DNA from: an uncultured Clostridia bacterium
GTDB lineage: Bacteria; Bacillota; Clostridia; Christensenellales; Borkfalkiaceae
DNA: 64,000 nt
NCBI GenBank assembly: GCA_930989535.1
Contig: CAKNLK010000008.1
Location: 27,607-91,606 of the forward strand
Direction of reading: 5' to 3'
Shown one piece after another: positions 25,988-34,424 of the stretch (the first letter of the stretch is position 1; each line of letters opens with the position of its first letter). Position numbers and translations under genes: made by a program. The notes below the pieces were generated by a model that did no database searches, was not told the origin of the DNA, and saw only the letters and a program-made list of their open reading frames with translations.

Positions 25988-26140
25988 ATGATGCAGCTCA
26001 ATTCCGGCGATACGGCGCCCAAATCCGCAAACTACAAGGTTGTCAGCCCCGAAGGGCAGGTCATCGGCAACGTGTATATGAAGGAGGGCGAAACGCTCCC
26101 TCCCACGCAGATTTCCGGCTGCCATTACGAAATGGAGTAA
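25988..26140 (+). CDS. YjzC-like small protein
   Basis: 50 codons, MMQLNSGDTAPKSANYKVV at the start and KEGETLPPTQISGCHYEME at the end. The GDxAPxxxxYxVV plus KEGETxPPT pattern matches the small YjzC-type proteins of Bacillota, whose function is unknown. AGGAGG lies 12 bases before the first ATG and 15 before the second. The preceding AT-richer stretch (25930-25975) could hold a promoter but no clean hexamers are seen. Confidence 0.7.
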   Translation: MMQLNSGDTAPKSANYKVVSPEGQVIGNVYMKEGETLPPTQISGCHYEME

Positions 26141-26196
26141 GCAAAGGGATAAAATGCGGGCGGCGGCTTCTTGCGAAGCCGCCGCTCTCTTTTCGG

Positions 26197-26691
26197 TTAT
26201 TCGGGAAAGTGATGCCCGCAGTTGTCGCAAAATTTTGCCTTTGCGTCGGCGCTGTTGCCGCACGCTGGGCAAACTTTCTGCAGGGCGGAGCCGCAGTTTT
26301 GGCAGAACTTTGCGTCCGCGCCGTTTTGCTCGCCGCATTGCGGGCAAATGCGCCCCTCCGCGGCGGTTTCGCCGCGCACGGCGGAGGCGACGCTCTGCAC
26401 GGCGGGCTTGATGTCCTCGGCAAATTCATTGACGACGGGCGCCGCTTCGTTTTTGTGGTAGGTCGCGATTTCGCGGCGGAACGCCGCCATCGTGAGCCTC
26501 AGCCCGATGACGAATATGGGCAGCCCGATAAAAGCGCACCAGAACAGAGAGGGCATTCCGCCGCTTCCGAAGGCGCTGAAGAAGCTCACAAAGCCGACGA
26601 CGGCGAGAATCAGTCCCGCGGCAGTGACAATCGGCCCCACGATTTTCAGCGTCCGTTTTATGCGCTCGTGCTTTTCCTTTTTATCCATCAT
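26197..26691 (-). CDS. zinc-ribbon membrane protein
   Basis: 164 residues. Two membrane helices (about 18-42 and 48-68) are followed by a linker and two C-terminal double zinc ribbons: CPQCGEQNGADAKFCQNCG and CPACGNSADAKAKFCDNCG. Each has the four cysteines of a zinc_ribbon_2/DZR fold. Function unknown; such proteins often mediate protein contacts at the membrane. The second ATG at 26688 has better spacing from AAGGAG than the first. Confidence 0.75.
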   Translation of the reverse strand: MMDKKEKHERIKRTLKIVGPIVTAAGLILAVVGFVSFFSAFGSGGMPSLFWCAFIGLPIFVIGLRLTMAAFRREIATYHKNEAAPVVNEFAEDIKPAVQSVASAVRGETAAEGRICPQCGEQNGADAKFCQNCGSALQKVCPACGNSADAKAKFCDNCGHHFPE

Positions 26692-26718
26692 TCTCTCCTT
26701 AAAATAAACTCGTATTTG

Positions 26719-27540
26719 TCAGCGGATGTGTATCTTCGTGCAGCGCACCTCGCCTGCGAGAATTTCGCGGATGGAGTACTTCGCATTCGCGATTAAAACG
26801 CGCGTGCCCTGCGCCGCCGCCTGCTTGGCGTATTCCAACTTCGCCTTTGCGCCGTTCGCGCCCTTGCGGGAAGCGCCCTCGCAGTACTTTTTATAGCTTT
26901 CGATGTTTTCGACGAGCTCGTATGCGTCTTTGCCCGCAATCTCCTCGATGATGGTGGAAGAGTCGGCGGGATTCGTATAGATGCCGTCTACGCTGGTCAG
27001 AAGCAGAAGGGTTTCGGCATGCACGAGGCAGGCCACGAGGGAAGCGGTTTCGTCGTTATCCACACATTCGTGCACCTCCGCCTGCGATTTTGCGAGCGCC
27101 GCCAGCTCCATGCGCCTGTTCTCCGATTCGGAAACGGCGTCGTTGTAGTTGATGATGGGGATGGCGTTCTGCTCGCGGCAGCGCAGGAGCAGCCGCTTGA
27201 TGTGCTCGCGCTTGACGGGGTCGTTGAAATGGTGGTGCTCCACGAGGATTTGCCGCACCGAATACTTGCTGTCCACGTATTGGCGGTAGGTCTGCATCAA
27301 AATCGCCTGCCCCTGGGCGGCGTAGTCCGTCTTGGCGTCCTCATTGTCGGGCAGTTCGCGCCCCGCGCGCATCATAAAGTCCAGCCGCCCGATTTCCGTC
27401 GCGCCGCTGGATATCCAGATATAGCCGGGTTTCAGCTCGCGCGAAAGGCGCGCCACCCGCGTGTAGTCAATCATGTTGTCTTTTTTGTCGATGAGCGCCA
27501 TCGAGCCGATTTTGCCCACAAGCTCTACGTCGAATTTCAT
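26719..27540 (-). CDS. glutamate 5-kinase-like amino acid kinase without PUA domain
   Basis: 273 residues of the amino acid kinase fold. Motifs are ISSGATEIGR, NYNDAVSESE, DNDETASLVA and TSVDGIYTNP, in the order seen in ProB. The usual C-terminal PUA domain is missing and no proA is adjacent. It could phosphorylate glutamate or another acidic metabolite, so I leave it unnamed. The ATG at 27540 follows GGGAGA. The N-terminal motif is IGSMALIDKKDNM rather than the usual KxGSS, a notable deviation near the phosphate-binding loop. Confidence 0.7.
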   Translation of the reverse strand: MKFDVELVGKIGSMALIDKKDNMIDYTRVARLSRELKPGYIWISSGATEIGRLDFMMRAGRELPDNEDAKTDYAAQGQAILMQTYRQYVDSKYSVRQILVEHHHFNDPVKREHIKRLLLRCREQNAIPIINYNDAVSESENRRMELAALAKSQAEVHECVDNDETASLVACLVHAETLLLLTSVDGIYTNPADSSTIIEEIAGKDAYELVENIESYKKYCEGASRKGANGAKAKLEYAKQAAAQGTRVLIANAKYSIREILAGEVRCTKIHIR

Positions 27541-27611
27541 ATCGTCTCCCGTATAAAGAAAGCGCGCACTGCGCAAACTGCTTTCGGATATAGTTCGGTT
27601 TGTTGATTCCT

Positions 27612-27640
27612 ATTATATCCTGTAACAAGCAAAAAATCAA
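27612..27640 (-). promoter_or_regulatory. promoter of the kinase-like gene
   Basis: On the minus strand TTGATT (27640-27635), 17 bp, TATAAT (27617-27612); a 65-base leader follows. Confidence 0.75.
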
Positions 27641-27652
27641 ACGAAATCGGGT

Positions 27653-28078
27653 ATGAAAATACTTTCCAAGCATCTGAAATATGCCGCGGCGGCGTTCGCC
27701 GTACTGTTCGCACTGGCTTTTGCGGGGTGCAACGCGTCGGAGCTGTCGTCGCTGCGCTCGTTCGCAAAGCCGTACATCGGCGCGTACGAATGTACCGAGG
27801 CGCGCTTCGGCGGCAGGGATTTATTGCAGGAGTTTCCCTCCGTCGTTCTCACGCTGGAAGACGGCGGCACCTGCCTGTTGGAGGTCGTTTCCGCAAGCGG
27901 CAAAAAGCGCACGGCAAAGGGGCATTACGAATACGGGGAGGGGAACAATCTTCTCTTCACCGCGACCGTGCGCGGAAAAACGTACAGCAAAAACGTGGCA
28001 ATGGAGAACGGCTGTTTCGTCGTCGAGCAGATGTTCGCGGGGCAGAAGCTGTTTTTGAAATTCGAGGTGAAGGGGTAA
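27653..28078 (+). CDS. small lipoprotein
   Basis: 141 residues with a signal peptide ending FAGC (lipid-attached Cys at residue 26). The mature part, about 115 residues, looks like a compact beta barrel with alternating strands (GAYECTEARFGG, SVVLTLEDGGTCLLEV, AKGHYEYGEGNNLLFTATV). This resembles small extracytoplasmic lipocalin-like lipoproteins, but no family is recognised. The ribosome site is poor. Confidence 0.65.
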   Translation: MKILSKHLKYAAAAFAVLFALAFAGCNASELSSLRSFAKPYIGAYECTEARFGGRDLLQEFPSVVLTLEDGGTCLLEVVSASGKKRTAKGHYEYGEGNNLLFTATVRGKTYSKNVAMENGCFVVEQMFAGQKLFLKFEVKG

Positions 28079-28099
28079 AACTATCCGCGCACGTTCTGC

Positions 28100-28137
28100 A
28101 AAAAAGGGGCTCCCGAGTTTTCGGGAGCCCCTTTTTT
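28100..28137. terminator. bidirectional terminator
   Basis: An A6/T6-flanked stem (GGGGCTCCCGA with TCGGGAGCCCC) between two convergent lipoprotein genes. Confidence 0.9.
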
Positions 28138-28148
28138 GGTTGCTCTTT

Positions 28149-28703
28149 TCAGCTGTTCAGCGTGACGGCGTCGCCGTCGACGGTGTAATCGAGCTCGTAG
28201 GCGCACAGCGCAGACAAATCGGAAAAGTCGGCGTCGTTCGGCGCGAGCACGATGCTGAAGCTTCCGCTTTCGCCCGCAAACAGCTCGGCGGGCAGCGTAA
28301 TTTCCACCGCCTTCTGCGGGAATTTGCACGAATAGGCGAACATACCGGGGAGAAATTCCTCCCTGTTTACGCTCTTTGCGTTGTAATCTTCGCTCGTAGC
28401 GAAATCATAGGGTAGCCCATAGAGAGAGCCTGCAGAATAATATCCGTCCGTTTCGTTTTTTGTATATGAATAGATTGAGTATTGCACGTCTTTGACGGAC
28501 ACATTTTCGTGCGCGAAGTTGACCTCCAGCTTTACCCCGTCGGAGAGGCTGTTTTCTCGGTTGTAATTCACGCCGAAAAAGAGCATGCTTCCTTCCTCGC
28601 CGCGGGGAACCTGCCCCTCCACCTCATAGCCGCATCCGACGAACGCGAACAAGAGCACGCCGCACAGCAGGGCGGCCGTGAGCATTTGCAAACATTTTTT
28701 CAT
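28149..28703 (-). CDS. putative lipoprotein
   Basis: 184 residues. The signal peptide ends FVGC with the cysteine at residue 24. The mature region has beta-rich repeats and aromatic residues, with no domain recognised. AGGAGG lies eight bases before the ATG. It converges with the 27653 lipoprotein and shares the terminator. Confidence 0.65.
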   Translation of the reverse strand: MKKCLQMLTAALLCGVLLFAFVGCGYEVEGQVPRGEEGSMLFFGVNYNRENSLSDGVKLEVNFAHENVSVKDVQYSIYSYTKNETDGYYSAGSLYGLPYDFATSEDYNAKSVNREEFLPGMFAYSCKFPQKAVEITLPAELFAGESGSFSIVLAPNDADFSDLSALCAYELDYTVDGDAVTLNS

Positions 28704-28724
28704 ATTTTCTTCCTCCTTGCCGTC

Positions 28725-28753
28725 ATTATACCATCGCCGTCCGCAAATTGCAA
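28725..28753 (-). promoter_or_regulatory. promoter of the 28149-28703 lipoprotein gene
   Basis: On the minus strand TTGCAA (28753-28748), 17 bp, TATAAT (28730-28725). Confidence 0.8.
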
Positions 28754-28825
28754 GGGTTTTACAAAATTTTTATATGGGCGCCGCCGCGGCTGGGCCGAAA
28801 GGAGCGCATTATTTTTGTTAAACGC

Positions 28826-28854
28826 TTGCCTATGGAAGGCACGCGTGTTATAAT
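28826..28854 (+). promoter_or_regulatory. promoter of the rhomboid gene
   Basis: TTGCCT (28826-28831), 17 bp, TATAAT (28849-28854). Confidence 0.8.
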
Positions 28855-28886
28855 GGGGCCAGAAAGTGAGAGGGGGATATGAAAAA

Positions 28887-29594
28887 ATGGACACAGAGCA
28901 AGCCCGAGAAGGGAAGTTTTTAAGTTCGCGCATACTCAATGACGGCTGTAAATGCACGACATGGCGAAATGCGAATTATTGTTTTGCCGTTACAGTGGCG
29001 ATTGTGCTGCTCAACATTATTCTCTATGCCGTATGCGGTTCGGATACGGGGGATTTCAGTATGCGGTACAATTGGGGCAACTTTTCTGTAAATAATCTGT
29101 TTCAGGCACTCGTGAATAGCTATACACACTCGAATTGGCAGCACGTGCTTTTGAATATGCTGTGCTTTTTATTTGCAGGGGTATATCTCGAGCGCAAAAA
29201 AGGCAGCCTTCCCTTTCTGTTGTTTATGGCTTTGATGTCGTTGTTTACGGCTTTCGCAGTCTGTACAAACGATATTTCCGTTGCTTGGCGCGGTTTTTCC
29301 GGCGTCAATTACGGTCTGTACGGCTACATAGGCATCGAATATATTTTTACGCTGTTGTTGCGGCGCAAGCGCGATATAATCAATATCGTTGCGGGCGCGG
29401 TGATGCTGGGGTTGATTTATTTTGCCATGTGCTTTAACGGGGGAACATCCTCCATCGGCTTTGAATGGTATCCCTATGACCTTTTGCATAACCTCGGACA
29501 CGCGAGCGGGTTTGTTGCCGGTTTGGTGTTGGGAATCGTCGAGCAGGGAACCGAATGGCTCTGCCGCGCCAGAAGAACGGGCGCGGAACAATAA
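28887..29594 (+). CDS. rhomboid-family intramembrane serine protease
   Basis: 235 residues with about six membrane helices. The HxxxxHxxxN motif is H81-N90 (SYTHSNWQHVLLNMLCFLF), the catalytic serine is S138 in GFSGVNYG (the family norm is GxSG), and the catalytic histidine is H205 in LGHASGFVAGL. The active-site set is therefore complete. Substrates are unknown. Codon use is less GC-rich than in neighbouring genes. The ATG at 28887 was chosen; GAGGGGG lies about 11 bases upstream and a GTG at 28866 is an alternative. Confidence 0.85.
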   Translation: MDTEQAREGKFLSSRILNDGCKCTTWRNANYCFAVTVAIVLLNIILYAVCGSDTGDFSMRYNWGNFSVNNLFQALVNSYTHSNWQHVLLNMLCFLFAGVYLERKKGSLPFLLFMALMSLFTAFAVCTNDISVAWRGFSGVNYGLYGYIGIEYIFTLLLRRKRDIINIVAGAVMLGLIYFAMCFNGGTSSIGFEWYPYDLLHNLGHASGFVAGLVLGIVEQGTEWLCRARRTGAEQ

Positions 29595-29606
29595 AATAAC
29601 GGCGAT

Positions 29607-29641
29607 AAAAAAGGCTTTGCCGAATTCGGCAAAGCCTTTTG
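29607..29641. terminator. bidirectional terminator between rhomboid and tkt
   Basis: AAAAAAGGCTTTGCC and its complement meet at GAATTC-centred GC stem and end in TTTT on both strands. Confidence 0.85.
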
Positions 29642-29653
29642 CTGTATAATCTT

Positions 29654-31630
29654 TTACGCTTTATTCAGCGAGCGGAACGCCTTTTCGACGACGTTGTCGG
29701 CGGTGAAGCCGAACATCTCGAACAGCTTGTTCGCGGGGCCGGAGGCGCCGAAGGTCGTCATGCCGATGATTTCGCCGCAGTCGCCCGCGTACTTGTACCA
29801 GGAATAGGGCGAACCCGCTTCCACGCACACGCGCGCTTTCACCTCGGGCGGAATCACGCTCTCGCGGTAGGCGATGGGCTGCTTTTCGAACTCCTCCATG
29901 CACGGCATGGAAATGACGCGCGCGTCCACGCCCTTCGTCTTTAAAATCGCTTTCGCCTGCATGCATTGCTCGACTTCCGAGCCGCTCGCAATCAGCAGAA
30001 CGTCGGGCACCTTTTTGTCGCTGTCGGCGAGGATATAGCCGCCCTTGAGCGCTTCGAGCCCCGAATTTTCGTACTGCGGCAGGTTCTGGCGGGTGAGCAC
30101 CAGGCAGGTGGGGGAGTTGCCCGTCAGCGCGGAAATCCACGCCGCTGCCGTCTCCTTGCCGTCCGCCGGGCGGTACACTTTCATGTTGGGGATGGAGCGC
30201 AGCGCGATGAGCTGCTCCACGGGTTCGTGCGTCGGGCCGTCCTCGCCCACGCCGATGGAGTCGTGCGTGAGGATATAGATGACGGGTTGGTGCATGAGCG
30301 CGGAGAGGCGCATGGCGTGCTTCATATAGTCGGAGAAGATGAAGAAAGTCGCGCAGTATGCCCGCAGTCCGCCGTGCAGCTGCATGCCGTTGGCGATGGC
30401 CGCCATCGCGTGCTCGCGGATGCCGAAGTGCATGTTCGAGCCCGCCTTGTTTTCGGCGGTGAAGTCCTCGCGCTTTTTCATGTTGGATTTGTTGGAGGGG
30501 GCGAGGTCTGCCGAGCCGCCGATGAGGTTGGGGATGCGGTCGGCGAGCTTGTTCAGCACGGCAAAGCTCGTGTTGCGCGTCGCGTCGGGCTTTGCAAACT
30601 CGAACAAATCGGCGTCGTTTTTCAAATCGGGCAGTTCGCCGCTCATGTACAGCCTGTACTTCGCCGCGAGGTCGGGGTACTGCGCCTCGTATTCCTTGAA
30701 CATCCTCTTCCAGCGCCCCTGGCGGGTTACGCCGCGGCGGGCGATGGCGTTGCAATGCTCGGTAACTTCGTAGGGCACTTCGAAGGGCTCGCACGTCCAG
30801 CCGAGGTTGTCCTTCAGTTTTTGCAGGTTTTCTGCGCCGAGCGGCGCGCCGTGGCACTCGTGCGAGCCGGCGAGCGGCGAGCCGTAGCCGATGACCGTCT
30901 TGCAGATGATGATGGACGGGCGCTCGGTATCCGCCTTCGCCTTGCGGACGGTGCGCTTCAACAGCTCCAAATCGTTCGCGTCGTCCACTTTGAGCACCTG
31001 CCAGCCCTGCGCCTTAAAGCGCATCGCCACGTCCTCTTTAAAGGTGATGTCCGTATCGCCCTCGATGGTGATGTTGTTGTCGTCGTAGAAGAGGATGAGC
31101 TTTCCGAGCTTATGCGTGCCCGCAAAGGAGCATGCCTCGTAGGAGATGCCCTCTTCCAGACACCCGTCGCCGCACAGCGCGTAGGTGTAGTGGTCGACGA
31201 TGGGGAAGCCCTCGCGGTTGAACGTAGCGGCGAGGTGCGCCTCGGCGACCGCCATGCCCACGGCGTTGGCGATACCCTGGCCGAGCGGGCCGGTCGTCGT
31301 TTCGATGCCGGGCGTGTGGCCGTATTCGGGGTGGCCGGGCGTCTTATAGCCGAGCTGGCGGAAGTTCATCAAATCTTCCTTGGAAATGTCGTAGCCGAAC
31401 AGATAGAGCAGGGAATAATTGAGCATCGAGCCGTGCCCCGCGGAGAGGATAAAGCGGTCTCTGTCGTCCCATTTCGGGTCTTTCGGGTTGAATTTCAGGA
31501 AGTCCGCGAAAATGGTGTAGCCGATGGGCGCGCTGCCGAGCGGCAGGCCCGGGTGCCCCGAGTTCGCCTTTTGAATGGCCTCTGCCGAAAGCACGCGAAT
31601 CGCGTTTACCGTCTCTTGCTGAACGTTCAT
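29654..31630 (-). CDS. tkt: transketolase
   Basis: Thiamine-diphosphate enzyme of the pentose phosphate pathway, moving two-carbon units between sugar phosphates. The 658-residue length fits. ANSGHPGLPLGSAPIGY is the N-terminal signature. GDGCLEEGISYEA binds ThDP with magnesium, and the pyrimidine domain has GIREHAMAAIANG and HDSIGVGEDGPTHEP. The start at 31630 follows AAAGGAG. An in-frame ATG at 31651 overlaps the pgm stop as ATGA, so translational coupling from there is possible. It forms an operon with pgm. Confidence 0.95.
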   Translation of the reverse strand: MNVQQETVNAIRVLSAEAIQKANSGHPGLPLGSAPIGYTIFADFLKFNPKDPKWDDRDRFILSAGHGSMLNYSLLYLFGYDISKEDLMNFRQLGYKTPGHPEYGHTPGIETTTGPLGQGIANAVGMAVAEAHLAATFNREGFPIVDHYTYALCGDGCLEEGISYEACSFAGTHKLGKLILFYDDNNITIEGDTDITFKEDVAMRFKAQGWQVLKVDDANDLELLKRTVRKAKADTERPSIIICKTVIGYGSPLAGSHECHGAPLGAENLQKLKDNLGWTCEPFEVPYEVTEHCNAIARRGVTRQGRWKRMFKEYEAQYPDLAAKYRLYMSGELPDLKNDADLFEFAKPDATRNTSFAVLNKLADRIPNLIGGSADLAPSNKSNMKKREDFTAENKAGSNMHFGIREHAMAAIANGMQLHGGLRAYCATFFIFSDYMKHAMRLSALMHQPVIYILTHDSIGVGEDGPTHEPVEQLIALRSIPNMKVYRPADGKETAAAWISALTGNSPTCLVLTRQNLPQYENSGLEALKGGYILADSDKKVPDVLLIASGSEVEQCMQAKAILKTKGVDARVISMPCMEEFEKQPIAYRESVIPPEVKARVCVEAGSPYSWYKYAGDCGEIIGMTTFGASGPANKLFEMFGFTADNVVEKAFRSLNKA

Positions 31631-31647
31631 AGTTTCTGTATCTCCTT

Positions 31648-33165
31648 TCATGATTTTTCGATATATTTTTTGAGGTTTGCCAAATCGATGTCCGCCGCGT
31701 AGGGGGAAAGCAGCTCCTGCAATTCTATGGCGATGGCGAGGCATCCGCCCGCCGAATCGCTTTCAAAATTGACGGGCACGATGGGTTCGTGCAGGCTCAT
31801 GCGGACGAGCGCCCAGCCGTTTCCGTGCGATTGGTCAAAATTTATGCGCACGCCCTCATAATTTTCGGGCGCGAGCGTCATGCCCGAAAGGGCGGGGACG
31901 CGCTTTGCGATGTCCTCGATGGCGGCGTTGCCCTTGGCCTTGAAATCCGCCTTTCCCGCCTCGGTAAAGCCCAGCCGCACCTCCGCGCTTTCGGCGGGTT
32001 CGGGCAAATCGGCGATGAGGTCGGAAATGTCCCTGCCCTCCGCCGAGAGCTTTGCAAGCGTCACGAGGATGCGCGTCACGAGGTACGCCCCGTCGTCGAG
32101 GAAGTAGTTTTCCGCGAGCGCCGCGTGCCCGCTCGTCTCGATGGCGAGGGGGGCGTATTCGCCCGCGGCGTTCAGCTCCTTCGCCTTGTCGATTACGTTT
32201 TTATACCCGCGCTTAAAGCGGCAGTGCCTGCCGCCGCGGCTCTCGATGAATTTGGTCAGCCCGTCGCTGGTCACCGAATCGGTCACGATGGTGCCCTTTT
32301 TTTCCGCGAGCAGAATCGCCGAAACGAGCGCGATGAGCCGGTTGCGGTTGATTTCCTCGCCGCTCCTGTCCACGCACGCCGCGCGGTCGCCGTCGGTGTC
32401 GAAGATGATGCCGAAGTCCGCGCCCGTCTCTTTCACACGGTCGGAAACCGACTTCATCGCCGCCGCGTTTTCGGGGTTGGGGATGTGGTTGGGGAAGCGC
32501 CCGTCCGGCTCCAGAAATTGGCTCGCCGATACGTCCGCGCCGAGGGGCGCAAGCACCTTTTCGGCGTAGAATCCGCCCGCGCCGTTGCCCGCGTCGACGG
32601 CGATTTTTTTGCCCGCGAGGGGCTTGTCCGCGCCCGTTTTTTCGCGCACGAACCGCACGAGGTGCTCGCTGTACTTGCCGAGGTAGGAGACGTTTTGCAC
32701 CCGCCCGCCGCCCGAAAGGCTCGCGCCTTTATCCGCGAGGGCGAGGATTTCGGCGATGTCTTTGCCTTCCAGCCCGCCCTCTTTGGTGAAAAATTTCAGC
32801 CCGTTCATGTTGTAGGGCAGGTGGCTCGCCGTAATCATGACGGACGCGTCCGCGCCGATATCCGCCTCCTGCAAAATCATGAACATCGAGGGTGTGGAGG
32901 ACAGGCCGCAGAAGAGCGCGTCCGCGCCGCTCTCGGTCAGCGCTTTGAGGGTGCAGTCGGAAATCCGCTTTGCCGAAAGGCGCGAATCGTGCCCGACGGC
33001 GACGGTCAGCTCTTTCCTGCCGCACTTTTGCGAAAGCCAGACATAAAAGGCGCGCACGACGGCGGAAACGGCTTCGTCCGTCAAATCGAAGCGCCCGCCG
33101 GGCGCTTCCGCCAGGGCGGTGCCGCGCACGTCGCTGCCGCTTTTCAGCCGAGATAAAGATTCCAT
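31648..33165 (-). CDS. phosphoglucomutase/phosphomannomutase family protein
   Basis: Alpha-D-phosphohexomutase of 505 residues. The phosphoserine loop is TASHLPYNMNG (about residue 112), the magnesium loop DTDGDRAAC, the sugar-binding loop ETSGHAAL and the C-terminal phosphate-binding region SHGNGWALVRMSLHEP. These are the four conserved sites of the superfamily. The product probably interconverts glucose or mannose 1- and 6-phosphates. The start at 33165 follows GGAG at good distance. It lies upstream of tkt, with overlap. Confidence 0.9.
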   Translation of the reverse strand: MESLSRLKSGSDVRGTALAEAPGGRFDLTDEAVSAVVRAFYVWLSQKCGRKELTVAVGHDSRLSAKRISDCTLKALTESGADALFCGLSSTPSMFMILQEADIGADASVMITASHLPYNMNGLKFFTKEGGLEGKDIAEILALADKGASLSGGGRVQNVSYLGKYSEHLVRFVREKTGADKPLAGKKIAVDAGNGAGGFYAEKVLAPLGADVSASQFLEPDGRFPNHIPNPENAAAMKSVSDRVKETGADFGIIFDTDGDRAACVDRSGEEINRNRLIALVSAILLAEKKGTIVTDSVTSDGLTKFIESRGGRHCRFKRGYKNVIDKAKELNAAGEYAPLAIETSGHAALAENYFLDDGAYLVTRILVTLAKLSAEGRDISDLIADLPEPAESAEVRLGFTEAGKADFKAKGNAAIEDIAKRVPALSGMTLAPENYEGVRINFDQSHGNGWALVRMSLHEPIVPVNFESDSAGGCLAIAIELQELLSPYAADIDLANLKKYIEKS

Positions 33166-33194
33166 ATAAAACTCCATTAACGTTATTCTTTTCC

Positions 33195-33223
33195 ATTATA
33201 CTCCGTTTTTGCCCGTTTTACAA
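33195..33223 (-). promoter_or_regulatory. promoter of the pgm-tkt operon
   Basis: On the minus strand TTGTAA (33223-33218), 17 bp, TATAAT (33200-33195). Confidence 0.8.
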
Positions 33224-33314
33224 GCTATTTTTGAAAAAACGGCGCGTTTTTTGTTCGTTTTTTCTGCTTTGCCGCCGTCCTCGGAAAATTTGCGGAAGTT
33301 TGTCACACAATTCA

Positions 33315-33343
33315 TTTACATTAACAATTTTTTATGGTATAAT
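33315..33343 (+). promoter_or_regulatory. promoter of the first degV gene
   Basis: TTTACA (33315-33320), 17 bp, TATAAT (33338-33343). It is divergent from the pgm promoter, about 92 bp away. Confidence 0.8.
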
Positions 33344-33389
33344 ATACACAGCGCACGAGGCGCTGATTTTCTGACATAGAGAGGGTTTT

Positions 33390-34283
33390 ATGCAAAAATT
33401 TATCGTGTCGACCGATTCCACGGCCGATTTATATGCGAGCTATGTGAGAGAGCACGACGTGCGGCTCGCGCCGCTCACGTTCACCATCGAGAAGAACGGA
33501 GTCATGACCGAGTATCTCGATGCCTTTACCGAATATTCGCAGTACGTCGGTTTCTTTCAGCAGCTGCGCGAAAAGGCGACGGCGCGCACCTCCATGCTCA
33601 ACTATGAAAGCCATTACAATCACTTCAAAAAGATGGCAGAGGAGGGCGCGACGGACGTGCTGCACTTTACCATCTCCACGGGGCTCGCTTCCACCATCAA
33701 CGTGGCGCGGCAGGCTGCGGCGGACGTGAAAAAGGAGTTCCCCGCGTTCAATTTAAAGCCTGTCGATTCGCTTGCGGCGACAATCGGGCAGGGCGAACTC
33801 GTATACGAAGCGGTGCGCCTGCGCGACGCGGGCAAAACGCTCGACGAGGCGTATGATATCGTCTCCAAACTCCCGTTGCACTTCCAGTACGTCATCTCCG
33901 CGAACGATTTGTTCTATCTCCAGCGGGGCGGCAGGGTGTCGGCGGCTTCGGCGATTGTCGGCTCGGCGCTCGGCGTCAAACCGATTTTGTCTTTCACGCG
34001 CGACGGCAAACTCTCCGTCATCGACAAGGTGCGCGGCATGAAAAAGGTATTCGCGTACATGCTCGAAAAGATGGAAAAATATAACCCCGTCGAGGAGGGG
34101 CGCGTCATTCACATCGTACATACCGACGCGGAAAAAGAGGCGAACGAACTCGCGGACAAGGTCGAGGAGCGCTGGAATTTCCGCCCCGAAGTCACGATTA
34201 TGGGGCCGGTCATCGGCACGCACGTGGGGCCTGGTTCCGTCTCCATGCTGTGGAAATCGGCGGAAGAGCGCAACGACGGTTAA
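33390..34283 (+). CDS. DegV family fatty-acid-binding protein (copy 1)
   Basis: 297 residues. DegV/FakB-type proteins bind a fatty acid and in FakA systems present it for phosphorylation. The N-terminal domain has VSTDSTADLY, the ligand-binding serine motif; SLAATIGQGELVYEA and LQRGGRVSAASAIVG follow as in the family. No FakA kinase is nearby. GAGAGGG lies six bases before the ATG. It is clearly paralogous to the next gene. Confidence 0.9.
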   Translation: MQKFIVSTDSTADLYASYVREHDVRLAPLTFTIEKNGVMTEYLDAFTEYSQYVGFFQQLREKATARTSMLNYESHYNHFKKMAEEGATDVLHFTISTGLASTINVARQAAADVKKEFPAFNLKPVDSLAATIGQGELVYEAVRLRDAGKTLDEAYDIVSKLPLHFQYVISANDLFYLQRGGRVSAASAIVGSALGVKPILSFTRDGKLSVIDKVRGMKKVFAYMLEKMEKYNPVEEGRVIHIVHTDAEKEANELADKVEERWNFRPEVTIMGPVIGTHVGPGSVSMLWKSAEERNDG

Positions 34284-34310
34284 ATTCAACAGAGCAAAAC
34301 AACGACAAAA

Positions 34311-34341
34311 GCGAGAGCCGCCGCGCGCGGCGCTCGTTTTC
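34311..34341 (+). terminator. terminator between the degV genes
   Basis: GCGAGAGCCGC pairs with GCGGCGCTCG and TTTTC follows. Confidence 0.75.
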
Positions 34342-34424
34342 TGTAATCGGCATTTGTGTAAAAAATATCGGAAAAGGGGGAAATATTGAGGAACAATTCT
34401 GACATAAAGGGAAAATAAAATTTG

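Noticed and set aside
29966..31702. Long open frame on the plus strand opposite tkt
   Set aside because: Antisense shadow of transketolase; no ribosome site and no recognisable protein.
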